7,203 bases of DNA, from positions 1 to 7,203 of the forward strand of contig JAQUUF010000057.1 in NCBI GenBank assembly GCA_028693975.1, read 5' to 3'. The notes under the pieces were generated by a model. The model did not search any database, had not been told where the DNA came from, and saw only the letters and a list, made by a program, of their open reading frames with translations. This document shows positions 1 to 6,759 of this stretch, piece by piece. This stretch comes from Acidaminococcaceae bacterium (GTDB taxonomy: Bacteria; Bacillota; Negativicutes; Acidaminococcales; Acidaminococcaceae). The translations under genes were made by a program, and so were the position numbers. Position 1 is the stretch's first letter, and every line of letters begins with the position of its first letter.

Positions 1-732
1 GATAAATAAATCCTCTGCCCCGAGATAACATCTTACCGGAATTTTTTTACCAACTTGTTCCATTAGTTCCTGTAACCTATCAGCAACATCGTCATTGTCC
101 ACAATAATTTTGGACACATTTTTATCTACATAATCGCGCACAATACGCACTGACAAATCCAGTTCCCTATACAAAAGCTGCGGTACTTTGCCTCTTTGAT
201 AGCGCGCTTCAATAACCTGCCATTCTTTGCTTAGCCGGCCTATCTCTTTGAGTAATTCCTCGTCTGAAGCCTCTGCCGCTTCTGTCCGCGCTACTAAGCC
301 AATATCGGTCGGTTTGTTGGCCTGCAAGAATTCCTTCAGTCTATTTCTAGTACTCTTGCTATTTATCCGGCGTGACAAACCAATCACATCATTAAAGGGC
401 TGCAATACTAAATAATGCCCAGCAATAGTAATGGACTGAGTAACACTTGGTCCCTTAATTCCTCTGGCATCTTTTTCCACTTGCACCAAGACATTTTGGC
501 CTTCTGTCAAAGTACTACCTTTTTCCAAATAGAGAAAGGCATTCTGCTCCAACCCAATATCCACAAAAGCTGCTTGGATACCACGTACCACATTGTTAAT
601 CCTGCCTTTGAAGATATCCCCGACCAGTTGATGAGAGCTATTGCGTTCCACCACATACTCACAAAGACGATTCTGTACGGTCACCGCCATTCTGGTCTCT
701 TCCGGTTCAACACTAACAAGTATTGTAGACAT
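1..732 (-). CDS. rng: Ribonuclease G/E family protein, N-terminal 244 residues (runs off the window)
   Basis: This is the start of an RNase G/E endoribonuclease, a family that cleaves single-stranded RNA in rRNA maturation and mRNA decay. I translated it by hand from the ATG at 732 and found 244 codons open to the window edge. Seen: the opening segment EPEETRMAV, then an S1-type RNA-binding region (about residues 36-125) containing GDIFKGRINNV, AAFVDIGLEQNAFLYL and GLSRRI. GLVARTEAAEAS follows at about 145-156, where R149-T150 align by eye with the 5'-monophosphate sensor R169/T170 of E. coli RNase E. The family-typical PQLLYRELDLSVRIVRD lies at about 184-200. The metal-binding aspartates of the DNase I-like catalytic domain lie further on and are not in the window, so activity cannot be judged. 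The gene starts 18 bases after the DUF2344 stop, with a good Shine-Dalgarno sequence. RNase G and RNase E cannot be told apart from this part; rng is chosen from the gene neighbourhood. Confidence 0.93.
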   Translation of the reverse strand, partial: MSTILVSVEPEETRMAVTVQNRLCEYVVERNSSHQLVGDIFKGRINNVVRGIQAAFVDIGLEQNAFLYLEKGSTLTEGQNVLVQVEKDARGIKGPSVTQSITIAGHYLVLQPFNDVIGLSRRINSKSTRNRLKEFLQANKPTDIGLVARTEAAEASDEELLKEIGRLSKEWQVIEARYQRGKVPQLLYRELDLSVRIVRDYVDKNVSKIIVDNDDVADRLQELMEQVGKKIPVRCYLGAEDLFI

Positions 733-737
733 AGTAA

Positions 738-745
738 CTCCTCTC
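738..745 (-). promoter_or_regulatory. Shine-Dalgarno sequence of the RNase G/E gene
   Basis: On the minus strand the gap between the DUF2344 stop and this ATG reads GAGAGGAG followed by a 5-base spacer (TTACT). This fixes the start of the ribonuclease gene at 732. The 18-base gap holds nothing else recognisable. Confidence 0.8.
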
Positions 746-750
746 TTAGC

Positions 751-1452
751 TTAGTGGTTATTAGCAGACAACATAGGTAACTTACGGCCTTTTTTATCCA
801 AACGATAAATATTAATACGCCTAATATCTGCCTCGGGCAAATCAATATCCAAGCAAAATTGCTCTTGCAAAATTTGTAGTACTTCCACTGCTTTCATGCT
901 GCCTGTGGCAGTAATCAGAATATCAAAAGTCAATGTAACATGGCTCTCCAAGAACACACCCTTGATAGAAGGCACAAAGCTCTTAACTTCAACTGTCTTA
1001 AATTGTCCTTTTTTCTTGGGCAAAGGTTTCTTATAAATTACAGATTCCGCCTTATTATAAGCAGCAAGCACGCTTTCCTGCTGCCTGTGGCAAGGCACTA
1101 TTACCTCATAGCTAGCACCTGCAGCACTAGCCATCAATTTATTTGCTGTAGACTCCACTAGGTCAACCGCTTTTATCTGAATACCCCAAGGCAAATTCTG
1201 AGCAATAGCCTCTTGAGCCTGCTGCACATCCAGTTCCGGCACAGCCAATTCAACCTCGGCAAATTCCGCTTGACTGGCGACACCCACCCCCAAAGCAGAC
1301 GCCAGAGAAAATTTCATATGAGGATTAAACCCTTCTGAATAAGCTACAGGGAGTTTGGCACGACACAGGGCACGTTCCAAAGTATGAGCGTATTCCAAAT
1401 GGGAAATGAACCTAATACCAGTTTCTTTAGTTAATTGCATTCGTAGTCTCAT
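751..1452 (-). CDS. DUF2344 / TIGR03936 radical SAM-linked protein
   Basis: This 233-residue protein has no established function that I know of. The family is recognised by RFISHLE at residues 14-20 and YSEGFNPHMKFSLASALGVG at about 38-57, both typical of the TIGR03936/DUF2344 group. That group is generally encoded beside a TIGR03960 radical SAM protein and is sometimes fused to it. A lysine-rich stretch (KKPLPKKKGQFKTVEVK, about 141-157) sits where the family usually has a basic segment followed by a V-[DE]-[VI]-[KR] strand. No signal peptide, membrane segment or catalytic motif is evident. The ATG at 1452 overlaps the radical SAM stop in an ATGA junction, preceded by a modest Shine-Dalgarno sequence (GGAAAGAAG). 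A second in-frame ATG lies four codons later, but the family usually begins with a short K/R-L-R strand before RFISHL, which favours the first. The overlap suggests coupled, roughly equal synthesis of the two proteins and, by inference, a physical or functional pair. Confidence 0.9.
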   Translation of the reverse strand: MRLRMQLTKETGIRFISHLEYAHTLERALCRAKLPVAYSEGFNPHMKFSLASALGVGVASQAEFAEVELAVPELDVQQAQEAIAQNLPWGIQIKAVDLVESTANKLMASAAGASYEVIVPCHRQQESVLAAYNKAESVIYKKPLPKKKGQFKTVEVKSFVPSIKGVFLESHVTLTFDILITATGSMKAVEVLQILQEQFCLDIDLPEADIRRINIYRLDKKGRKLPMLSANNH

Positions 1453-3305
1453 TTTTCTTCTTTCCAGTCAATTATTTTTGCGTCAAGCTTCTGGCATACA
1501 CCACAACCGGTGCACACACCGTGCCGACAATCTTTAGTAAGTTCCCCGACCAAAGCCTTCTCGTATTCGCGTCTCAAGAAAGCTTTATCAACACCTGGTT
1601 GGACATGCTCCCACGGGAAGATTTCCTGATTGTTTCTCTGCCTATTAGCATAGAACTCTATGCTAAGGCCTTGAGCAGTAATAGCTTGTTGCCATCTCTC
1701 GAAAGAAAAATGCTCACTCCAACCATCAAACTTGGCTCCATCCTGCCACGCTGCATAAAGCACCTTGCCTAGCCTACGGTCACCTCTGGCAAAAACAGCT
1801 TCAATAACGCTAGTTAGAGCTGCATGATATTGATAGGTAATATTTTTAATTTTGAGAGCATCCCTCAACATATTTTGTTTTCTTTTGATTTCTTCCAGAC
1901 TATTTTGCCCAAACCACTGGAAGGCAGTGTAGGGCTTGGGCACAAAAGAAGCAACGCTTACAGTCACATGACAACCGCCATGCCCTGTGATCTCTTTATA
2001 TTTCCATTGCACCTTTTTGGCCAAATCAGCAATAGCCAGAATATCTTCATCTGTTTCTTCGGGCAAGCCTAGCATAAAATACAATTTGACCGAAGACCAG
2101 CCATTAGCAAAAGCTGCACCTACGGCTTGCATCAAATTCTCCTCGGTTACCCCTTTATTGATAACATCACGCATATGCTGGCTGCCTGCCTCCGGAGCAA
2201 AGGTTAACCCGCTCTTGCGCACAGCCTGTACTTCTTTGGCGATATCCACTGAGAAGCTATCTATACGCAGCGACGGAAGCGAAATACTAACTCGCTCTTC
2301 CTTGAGCTCTTGGACTAATTCGTGAATCAAGGGTGCCAAGCAAGAATAATCAGCTGAGCTTAACGACACCAAGGATATCTCATCATAACCTGTGGCTTCT
2401 ACCAACTTATGCGCCAAGTCTTTGAGCACTTCTTTGCGTCGCTCACGCACGGGGCGATAAACCATCCCTGCGTGGCAAAAACGACAACCACGGCTACATC
2501 CTCTAAATATCTCTAGCATAATTCTGTCATGGATGATTTTTCCATAAGGTACTATGTCACTGGTAGGGAACATGATAGCATTAAGATCTTTGACGATACG
2601 TTTGAGCACAGTCTGCGGTGCCAACTGGTTATTAGGTTTAATGCCGGCAAAAGTACCATCTTCATTATAAGTCACGTCATAAAAAGAAGGCACATAAATA
2701 CCTGCTAGCTTAACTACTCTTTGCAAAAATCCCGCTCTGCCGCCAGGCTTGCCCTCAGCCTTCCAGCTCTTGCACAAATTCATCAGCTCAGGCATTACTT
2801 CTTCGCCCTCACCGACAATAAAGAAATCCACAAAATCAGTTAATGGCTCTGGGTTATAGACACAGGGACCGCCAGCGATAACAAAAGGTTCGTCCTCGCC
2901 TCTATCTTGCGCTAATACAGTAATGCCACCTAAATCCAACATATTTAAAATATTGGAATAGGCTAATTCATACTGCAAGGTAAAACCGACAAAATCAAAC
3001 TCCTTTAGCGCTCTGGTACTCTCTAAGGTAGTGAGCTTGAGCTGAGCCGCACGCATTTTGTCTTCCATATCCGTCCAGGGTGCATAGGTCCGCTCTGCCG
3101 CTACCTCTGGGTCTTGGTTAAGTATATAATACAGAATTCTAAAGCCTAGATAGCTCATGCCAACTTCATACACATCAGGAAAAGCCAAAGCAATAGATAC
3201 CTTGACGGTAGATAAATCTTTCATACAGCTGCCAAACTCCATGCCTGTATATCTTTCCGGTTTTTGGACTGAACTTAAAATAGATATCGGTAATTCTTTT
3301 CTCAT
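1449..3305 (-). CDS. B12-binding-like radical SAM protein, TIGR03960 family
   Basis: This 618-residue protein combines an N-terminal cobalamin-binding-like fold (about residues 30-170) with a radical SAM core (about 255-490). Seen: the N-terminal family signature FPDVYEVGMSYLGFRILYY (about 42-60), and AGGPCVYNPEPL with VGEGEE (about 144-169) as in B12-binding radical SAM proteins. The [4Fe-4S] motif CX3CX2C is at C270, C274 and C277 in RGCSRGCRFCHAG. FAPEAGSQHMRDVINKG is near 369-385 and KLYFMLGLPEETDEDI near 407-422. I see no DxHxxG cobalamin-ligand motif, so the N-terminal domain may bind B12 base-off, another way, or not at all. A further cysteine set, C593, C598, C601 and C604, lies at the C-terminus and could hold a second Fe-S cluster or zinc. 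The start is the ATG after AAGGAG, which itself overlaps the rodA stop. The reaction and substrate are not known to me; RNA or ribosome modification has context in its favour only. Confidence 0.92.
   Translation of the reverse strand: MRKELPISILSSVQKPERYTGMEFGSCMKDLSTVKVSIALAFPDVYEVGMSYLGFRILYYILNQDPEVAAERTYAPWTDMEDKMRAAQLKLTTLESTRALKEFDFVGFTLQYELAYSNILNMLDLGGITVLAQDRGEDEPFVIAGGPCVYNPEPLTDFVDFFIVGEGEEVMPELMNLCKSWKAEGKPGGRAGFLQRVVKLAGIYVPSFYDVTYNEDGTFAGIKPNNQLAPQTVLKRIVKDLNAIMFPTSDIVPYGKIIHDRIMLEIFRGCSRGCRFCHAGMVYRPVRERRKEVLKDLAHKLVEATGYDEISLVSLSSADYSCLAPLIHELVQELKEERVSISLPSLRIDSFSVDIAKEVQAVRKSGLTFAPEAGSQHMRDVINKGVTEENLMQAVGAAFANGWSSVKLYFMLGLPEETDEDILAIADLAKKVQWKYKEITGHGGCHVTVSVASFVPKPYTAFQWFGQNSLEEIKRKQNMLRDALKIKNITYQYHAALTSVIEAVFARGDRRLGKVLYAAWQDGAKFDGWSEHFSFERWQQAITAQGLSIEFYANRQRNNQEIFPWEHVQPGVDKAFLRREYEKALVGELTKDCRHGVCTGCGVCQKLDAKIIDWKEEK
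1457..1465 (-). promoter_or_regulatory. Weak Shine-Dalgarno sequence of the DUF2344 gene
   Basis: GGAAAGAAG followed by four A residues precedes the ATG at 1452, inside the last codons of the radical SAM gene. It matches the ribosome less well than the other sites in the operon, which fits translation coupled through the ATGA stop/start overlap. Confidence 0.5.
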
Positions 3306-3310
3306 TTTTA

Positions 3311-3316
3311 CTCCTT
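3311..3316 (-). promoter_or_regulatory. Shine-Dalgarno sequence of the radical SAM gene, overlapping the rodA stop
   Basis: The minus strand reads TAAGGAG, then TAAAA, then ATG. The rodA stop TAA shares its last two bases with AAGGAG, leaving only 9 bases between the two genes. The strong match and 5-base spacer settle the start at 3305. Confidence 0.82.
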
Positions 3317-4424
3317 AATCGAACCGCAGCTTTTGCGGATGCAAATCAATATTTAACAACAGTGTTATCAAAAACATATTGGTCGTTAATGAACTAACGC
3401 CATAACTTAAAAACGGTAGCGGCACACCTGTTACAGGCATGATACCTGAAGTCATACCCACATTAACCAAAACGTGGAAAGAAAACATGGAAACAACACC
3501 CACGCCCAATAAACAGCCAAAATTATCGCTAGCATTCATGGCAATAGTTAATCCACGGTAAATAACCAATAAATATAACAACAGAATAAAAGTTACACCA
3601 ACAAAACCAAACTCTTCACCAGCCACGGCAAAGATAAAGTCAGTGTGATTCTCCGGTAAGAAATCCAATTGGCTTTGGGTACCACCAAAAAGTCCCTTGC
3701 CGCTAAACAACCCCGCTCCAATAGCAATCATAGATTGGATAACATGATAGCCACTGCCATAAGGTTCTAGTCCAGGGTCCAAGAACACTCTAATTCTATT
3801 GCGTTGATACTCATGTAGCACTCCCCACAACAAGGGAGCTGCCGCCAAGCCGATACCGCCAATCGCCAGAAAGTACTTTTTCTTAAAGCCACATACTATC
3901 ATCACGCCTAATAAAATAGCCGCAAAAACCAGAGACGTTCCCAAATCAGGCTGTTTCATAACCAAGAAAAAGGGAACAAATACAAAACCAAAAACTGGCA
4001 ACCAACTGGTGAAATTATCTAATGTGGGCAACTTCCTATCCACAAAAGAAGCCAAACAAATAATCATAATAGCCTTGGCAAACTCACTGGGCTGCAAACT
4101 AATAGGTCCCAGCTGAATCCACCGCTGCGCCCCTAGCACAGTGTGTCCAAAGAACATAACCGCCAAAAGCATACCAATGTTAAATAAATACAGGGGCTTC
4201 GCCAAATCTTTGAGCATTCTATAATCAAAACGCAGAAAATAATAACCCAAGACCAAATTAGCTATGACAAACATACTTTGTCGCATGACATAGTAATATC
4301 TATTTGGATTAGGCATATTCATATGAGTGGCACTACCGATTGTGATAATACCTATTAATATCAGTAGCAATACCGGCAACAACAAAATAAAGTCCAGATT
4401 GCGTAAAATTCTTGTACGATGCAC
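3315..4424 (-). CDS. rodA: RodA, SEDS-family peptidoglycan glycosyltransferase
   Basis: RodA polymerises lipid II into glycan strands during cell elongation, working in the membrane with the class B PBP encoded just upstream. The 369-residue sequence is hydrophobic throughout, with about ten likely membrane segments, and is near the usual RodA length. Seen: GAQRWIQLGPISLQPSEFAK (about 98-117), KQPDLGTSLV (157-166), and FLPENHTDFIFAVAGEEFG (about 255-273). In the last of these, D262 corresponds to the essential aspartate of RodA proteins (D262 in E. coli, D255 in Thermus). The classic SEDS signature GMTSGIMPVTGVPLPFLSYG is at about 323-342. The start is a GTG at 4424; the genomic codon is GTG although it is read as Met. 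No ATG in a suitable position competes, and AGAGGA lies 9 bases upstream. FtsW and SpoVE are related alternatives, but adjacency to mreCD and mrdA makes RodA much more likely. Confidence 0.96.
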   Translation of the reverse strand: MHRTRILRNLDFILLLPVLLLILIGIITIGSATHMNMPNPNRYYYVMRQSMFVIANLVLGYYFLRFDYRMLKDLAKPLYLFNIGMLLAVMFFGHTVLGAQRWIQLGPISLQPSEFAKAIMIICLASFVDRKLPTLDNFTSWLPVFGFVFVPFFLVMKQPDLGTSLVFAAILLGVMIVCGFKKKYFLAIGGIGLAAAPLLWGVLHEYQRNRIRVFLDPGLEPYGSGYHVIQSMIAIGAGLFSGKGLFGGTQSQLDFLPENHTDFIFAVAGEEFGFVGVTFILLLYLLVIYRGLTIAMNASDNFGCLLGVGVVSMFSFHVLVNVGMTSGIMPVTGVPLPFLSYGVSSLTTNMFLITLLLNIDLHPQKLRFD

Positions 4425-4433
4425 GATGCTATT

Positions 4434-4439
4434 TCCTCT
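4434..4439 (-). promoter_or_regulatory. Shine-Dalgarno sequence of rodA, overlapping the mrdA stop
   Basis: The minus strand reads TAAGAGGAAATAGCATCGTG. The mrdA stop TAA runs straight into AGAGGA, which stands 9 bases before the rodA GTG. This supports the GTG start and coupling of the polymerase to its partner transpeptidase. Confidence 0.75.
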
Positions 4440-6229
4440 TATTCTTGTTCCTTAAAGGCGTATTCTAAGACCCGTCTTACAATTGGAGCCGCAGACAATG
4501 CTCCATAGTTGCCTTGCTCCACCACTACCACCACTACTAAGCTTGGCTTTTGGTCGGCTGGCGCATAAGCAATAAACCAGCCATGATCTACGCCATGCGG
4601 ATTTTCTGCAGTACCTGTTTTACCAGCGACAACGACAGGCAAGATAGCCAAAGAAGCAGCGGTACCGCCTTCTTGTGTAACACCTCTTAGGCCTCTTTGA
4701 ATCAACTCTATATTATTCTTGTCCACGGGAATAGTATTGATTAATTCCGGGGCAAAGGTTTTGAAAACACTACCATCATCATTAATAACTTTCTTAACCA
4801 AATGCGGCTTGAATTGTTTGCCTTCATTAGCGATGGCACAAAGCATCAACGCATCTTGTAGCGGCGTTACCAGATTAAATCCCTGTCCAATAGATGCATT
4901 GAAGGTATCTCCCAAGAACCAGTCCTCATTAAAGACTTTTTTCTTGTAGGCGGGATTAGCCACCATACCACTGGACTCGCCGTACAAGTCAACACCCGTC
5001 GCCTTGCCAAAGCCAAATTTGGCTGCATATTGGTCCAGCAAATCAATACCCAATCTATTACCCATTTCATAAAAATACACATTATCCGAAGCCGCAAGAG
5101 CCGTTTGAAAGTCAATGTAGCCTAGGGCCTCGCCACCAGCGTTGCGCATATCGACGAGCCAGTGACGACCAGAGTCAAAAATCAACTCATTAGGAGTAAC
5201 CTTGCCGGTTTGCAAAGCTGCGGCACCAGTCACTATCTTAAAAGTAGAACCAGGCGGATACTCACCGGCAATAGCCTTATTGGTCATAGGATTGAAAGGG
5301 TCCTCATTAATAACACGCCAGTTCTTACTGGAAATACCATTAACAAAAAGATTAGGGTCGAATCCCGGTCGGCTAACCATAGCTTTTATTTCGCCCGTAT
5401 TGGGCTCAATAGCAACTACTGCACACGCTCTCGCATTAGGTGCCACTCCATTGGCACGCAAAAGAGCTAGTTGTTTATCCACTGCTTCTTCTGCTACTCT
5501 TTGCATCTTGGCGTCAATAGTCAAGACCAAACTCTGACCCGGATGGGGGTTTACTTTGCTGAGAATCTGTACTATGCGTCCGTTAACATCGACTTCTTCA
5601 CGGTAACTACCATCTGTTCCACGCAAAAATTGGTCATAAAAATTCTCTAGGCCAAACTTACCTACAATACTGCCAGCTTTCAAATCCTGAAAGCGCCCTT
5701 GGCTAATATCATAATCACTAACCTCGCCCACATAGCCCAAGGCATGCACTGCTAATTCTCGGTTGACATAGTTACGTACCGGTTGAACTTCCAGCATAAC
5801 CCCATGCAAATCTCGCATATTCTCTTCTATCTTGGTTACCACATCCGGCGGTGCATCACGCATCAGTCGCACCGGTTCATAACTATCCTTATTTTTATCA
5901 ATAATCTTTTGAATATCGTCTTCGGACATTCTCAGATAAACTGCCAATTTAGCAATTAGCTCAGGTGAATACTTCTCCCCGGCATTCCGCGTCAGAGAAA
6001 CTACGAATCCTGGCTTGTTATTGACCAGTTCTTCGCCGTTACAATCATATATTATCCCTCTAGGCGCCAAGATAGTCGTAAATCTAGTACGATTACCCTC
6101 TGCCTGACGATAATAAAAATCACCTCTGTAAAGTTGTAAGTAAGCCATTCTAGCAATAAGAATGACAAAAATGCCAATAATACAAACCATCATTACACGA
6201 AAGCGGTCTGCAAATTCTTTATTAAGCAC
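4439..6229 (-). CDS. mrdA: Penicillin-binding protein 2 (class B transpeptidase of the elongasome)
   Basis: This protein cross-links peptidoglycan peptides during rod elongation and is a beta-lactam target. At 596 residues it is slightly shorter than E. coli PBP2 (633). Seen in order: a short cytoplasmic tail, a single membrane anchor at about residues 12-33, and the pedestal domain with LAPRGIIYDCNGEELVNN (about 54-71) and GYVGEVSDYDI (165-175). The transpeptidase domain carries all three catalytic motifs: SxxK at S328-T-F-K331 (in YPPGSTFK), SxN at S381-D-N383, and KTG at K537-T-G539. All key residues are intact. The start is a GTG at 6229, preceded by AAAGGAG at a 6-base spacing. The first downstream ATG codons are at residues 13-14, inside the membrane anchor, and would remove the cytoplasmic tail. 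The gene follows mreD by 29 bases and leads straight into rodA, its glycosyltransferase partner. The sporulation homologue SpoVD is unlikely because there is no PASTA tail. Confidence 0.96.
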   Translation of the reverse strand: MLNKEFADRFRVMMVCIIGIFVILIARMAYLQLYRGDFYYRQAEGNRTRFTTILAPRGIIYDCNGEELVNNKPGFVVSLTRNAGEKYSPELIAKLAVYLRMSEDDIQKIIDKNKDSYEPVRLMRDAPPDVVTKIEENMRDLHGVMLEVQPVRNYVNRELAVHALGYVGEVSDYDISQGRFQDLKAGSIVGKFGLENFYDQFLRGTDGSYREEVDVNGRIVQILSKVNPHPGQSLVLTIDAKMQRVAEEAVDKQLALLRANGVAPNARACAVVAIEPNTGEIKAMVSRPGFDPNLFVNGISSKNWRVINEDPFNPMTNKAIAGEYPPGSTFKIVTGAAALQTGKVTPNELIFDSGRHWLVDMRNAGGEALGYIDFQTALAASDNVYFYEMGNRLGIDLLDQYAAKFGFGKATGVDLYGESSGMVANPAYKKKVFNEDWFLGDTFNASIGQGFNLVTPLQDALMLCAIANEGKQFKPHLVKKVINDDGSVFKTFAPELINTIPVDKNNIELIQRGLRGVTQEGGTAASLAILPVVVAGKTGTAENPHGVDHGWFIAYAPADQKPSLVVVVVVEQGNYGALSAAPIVRRVLEYAFKEQE

Positions 6230-6235
6230 TGTTTA

Positions 6236-6242
6236 CTCCTTT
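6236..6242 (-). promoter_or_regulatory. Shine-Dalgarno sequence deciding the GTG start of mrdA
   Basis: AAAGGAG on the minus strand is followed by TAAACA and then GTG. It lies in the 29-base mreD-mrdA gap, the longest in the window, and is the main evidence for starting mrdA at GTG 6229. Confidence 0.8.
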
Positions 6243-6258
6243 CTAAACGAGGTGAAAA

Positions 6259-6759
6259 TTAATAATACCTACCGCTACGGCGCCACAGCCACTCACGAAT
6301 AAAATTGTACAATAACCACAATGGCACTGCGCAGGCCATATTCCACAGCATACACTTCAGCGAATTAGCAATAACCATAGCTACATCCACGGCCGAACCA
6401 CTGAGAAAATGTAACACCAGCAAATACATAGCTTTAATTACAAGTGTGACTATCGCCACCAATACTACAAAAAATAATGGACGGTCTCTATAAACACTCT
6501 CGCGAGACGCTCCTACGACATAACCCACCAAAGCTCTGGTCAATGAATAAAAACCAAAAAGCGAAAAAGTAGTGATATCCTGCAAGAATCCTAACAGGAA
6601 TCCGACAACTGCACCTCGCCCGCGCCCTTCGTCCAAGGCATGCAGTAAAATAAACATTAACAAAAAATCCGGAGCTTCTTCACTATGAAAAACAGAAAAC
6701 CAAGTCATTTGCAAAGAAGTCAAAAACAATATCAGAACCGCCCAACTAGCAAATCTCAT
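6259..6759 (-). CDS. mreD: Rod shape-determining protein MreD
   Basis: MreD is a small integral membrane protein that, with MreC, links MreB filaments to the peptidoglycan synthases. This one has 166 residues, the usual size, with roughly five hydrophobic segments (about 5-24, 31-41, 48-61, 94-118 and 135-153) and a basic C-terminal tail (WLWRRSGRYY). The best family mark is the stretch from GFLLGFLQD to GFYSLTRALVGYVVG (about 53-83), with the conserved aspartate at position 61 after the glycines. The sequence family is weakly conserved, so the call also rests on position: it overlaps the end of mreC by four bases (ATGA) and precedes mrdA. GGGAGG lies 9 bases before the ATG, inside the last codons of mreC. 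No catalytic role is expected. Confidence 0.92.
   Translation of the reverse strand: MRFASWAVLILFLTSLQMTWFSVFHSEEAPDFLLMFILLHALDEGRGRGAVVGFLLGFLQDITTFSLFGFYSLTRALVGYVVGASRESVYRDRPLFFVVLVAIVTLVIKAMYLLVLHFLSGSAVDVAMVIANSLKCMLWNMACAVPLWLLYNFIREWLWRRSGRYY

Noticed and set aside
415..780. Plus-strand open frame of 121 codons opposite the ribonuclease gene
   Set aside because: It lies antisense to the RNase G/E N-terminus, which has clear family motifs, and its translation shows no recognisable domain.
898..1092. A 13-base direct repeat (GCTGCCTGTGGCA at 898-910 and 1080-1092) within the DUF2344 gene
   Set aside because: The copies are read in different frames (ATGS and CHRQ), and one such match is about what chance predicts in 7 kb.
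1987..2325. Plus-strand open frame of 112 codons opposite the radical SAM gene
   Set aside because: It is wholly antisense to the radical SAM core; its protein is serine-rich with no motif, as expected for a shadow frame.
4519..4538. Low-complexity run encoding six valines near the PBP2 C-terminus
   Set aside because: It is part of a beta strand after KPSL that is commonly valine-rich in class B PBPs; the frame is intact on both sides.
5162..5537. Two overlapping plus-strand frames opposite the PBP2 transpeptidase domain
   Set aside because: The minus strand encodes intact catalytic motifs here, and the plus-strand frames have no family resemblance.
6230..6258. Possible promoter or terminator in the mreD-mrdA gap
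   Set aside because: The 29 bases contain the mrdA Shine-Dalgarno sequence but no inverted repeat with a T run and no room for both -35 and -10 boxes.
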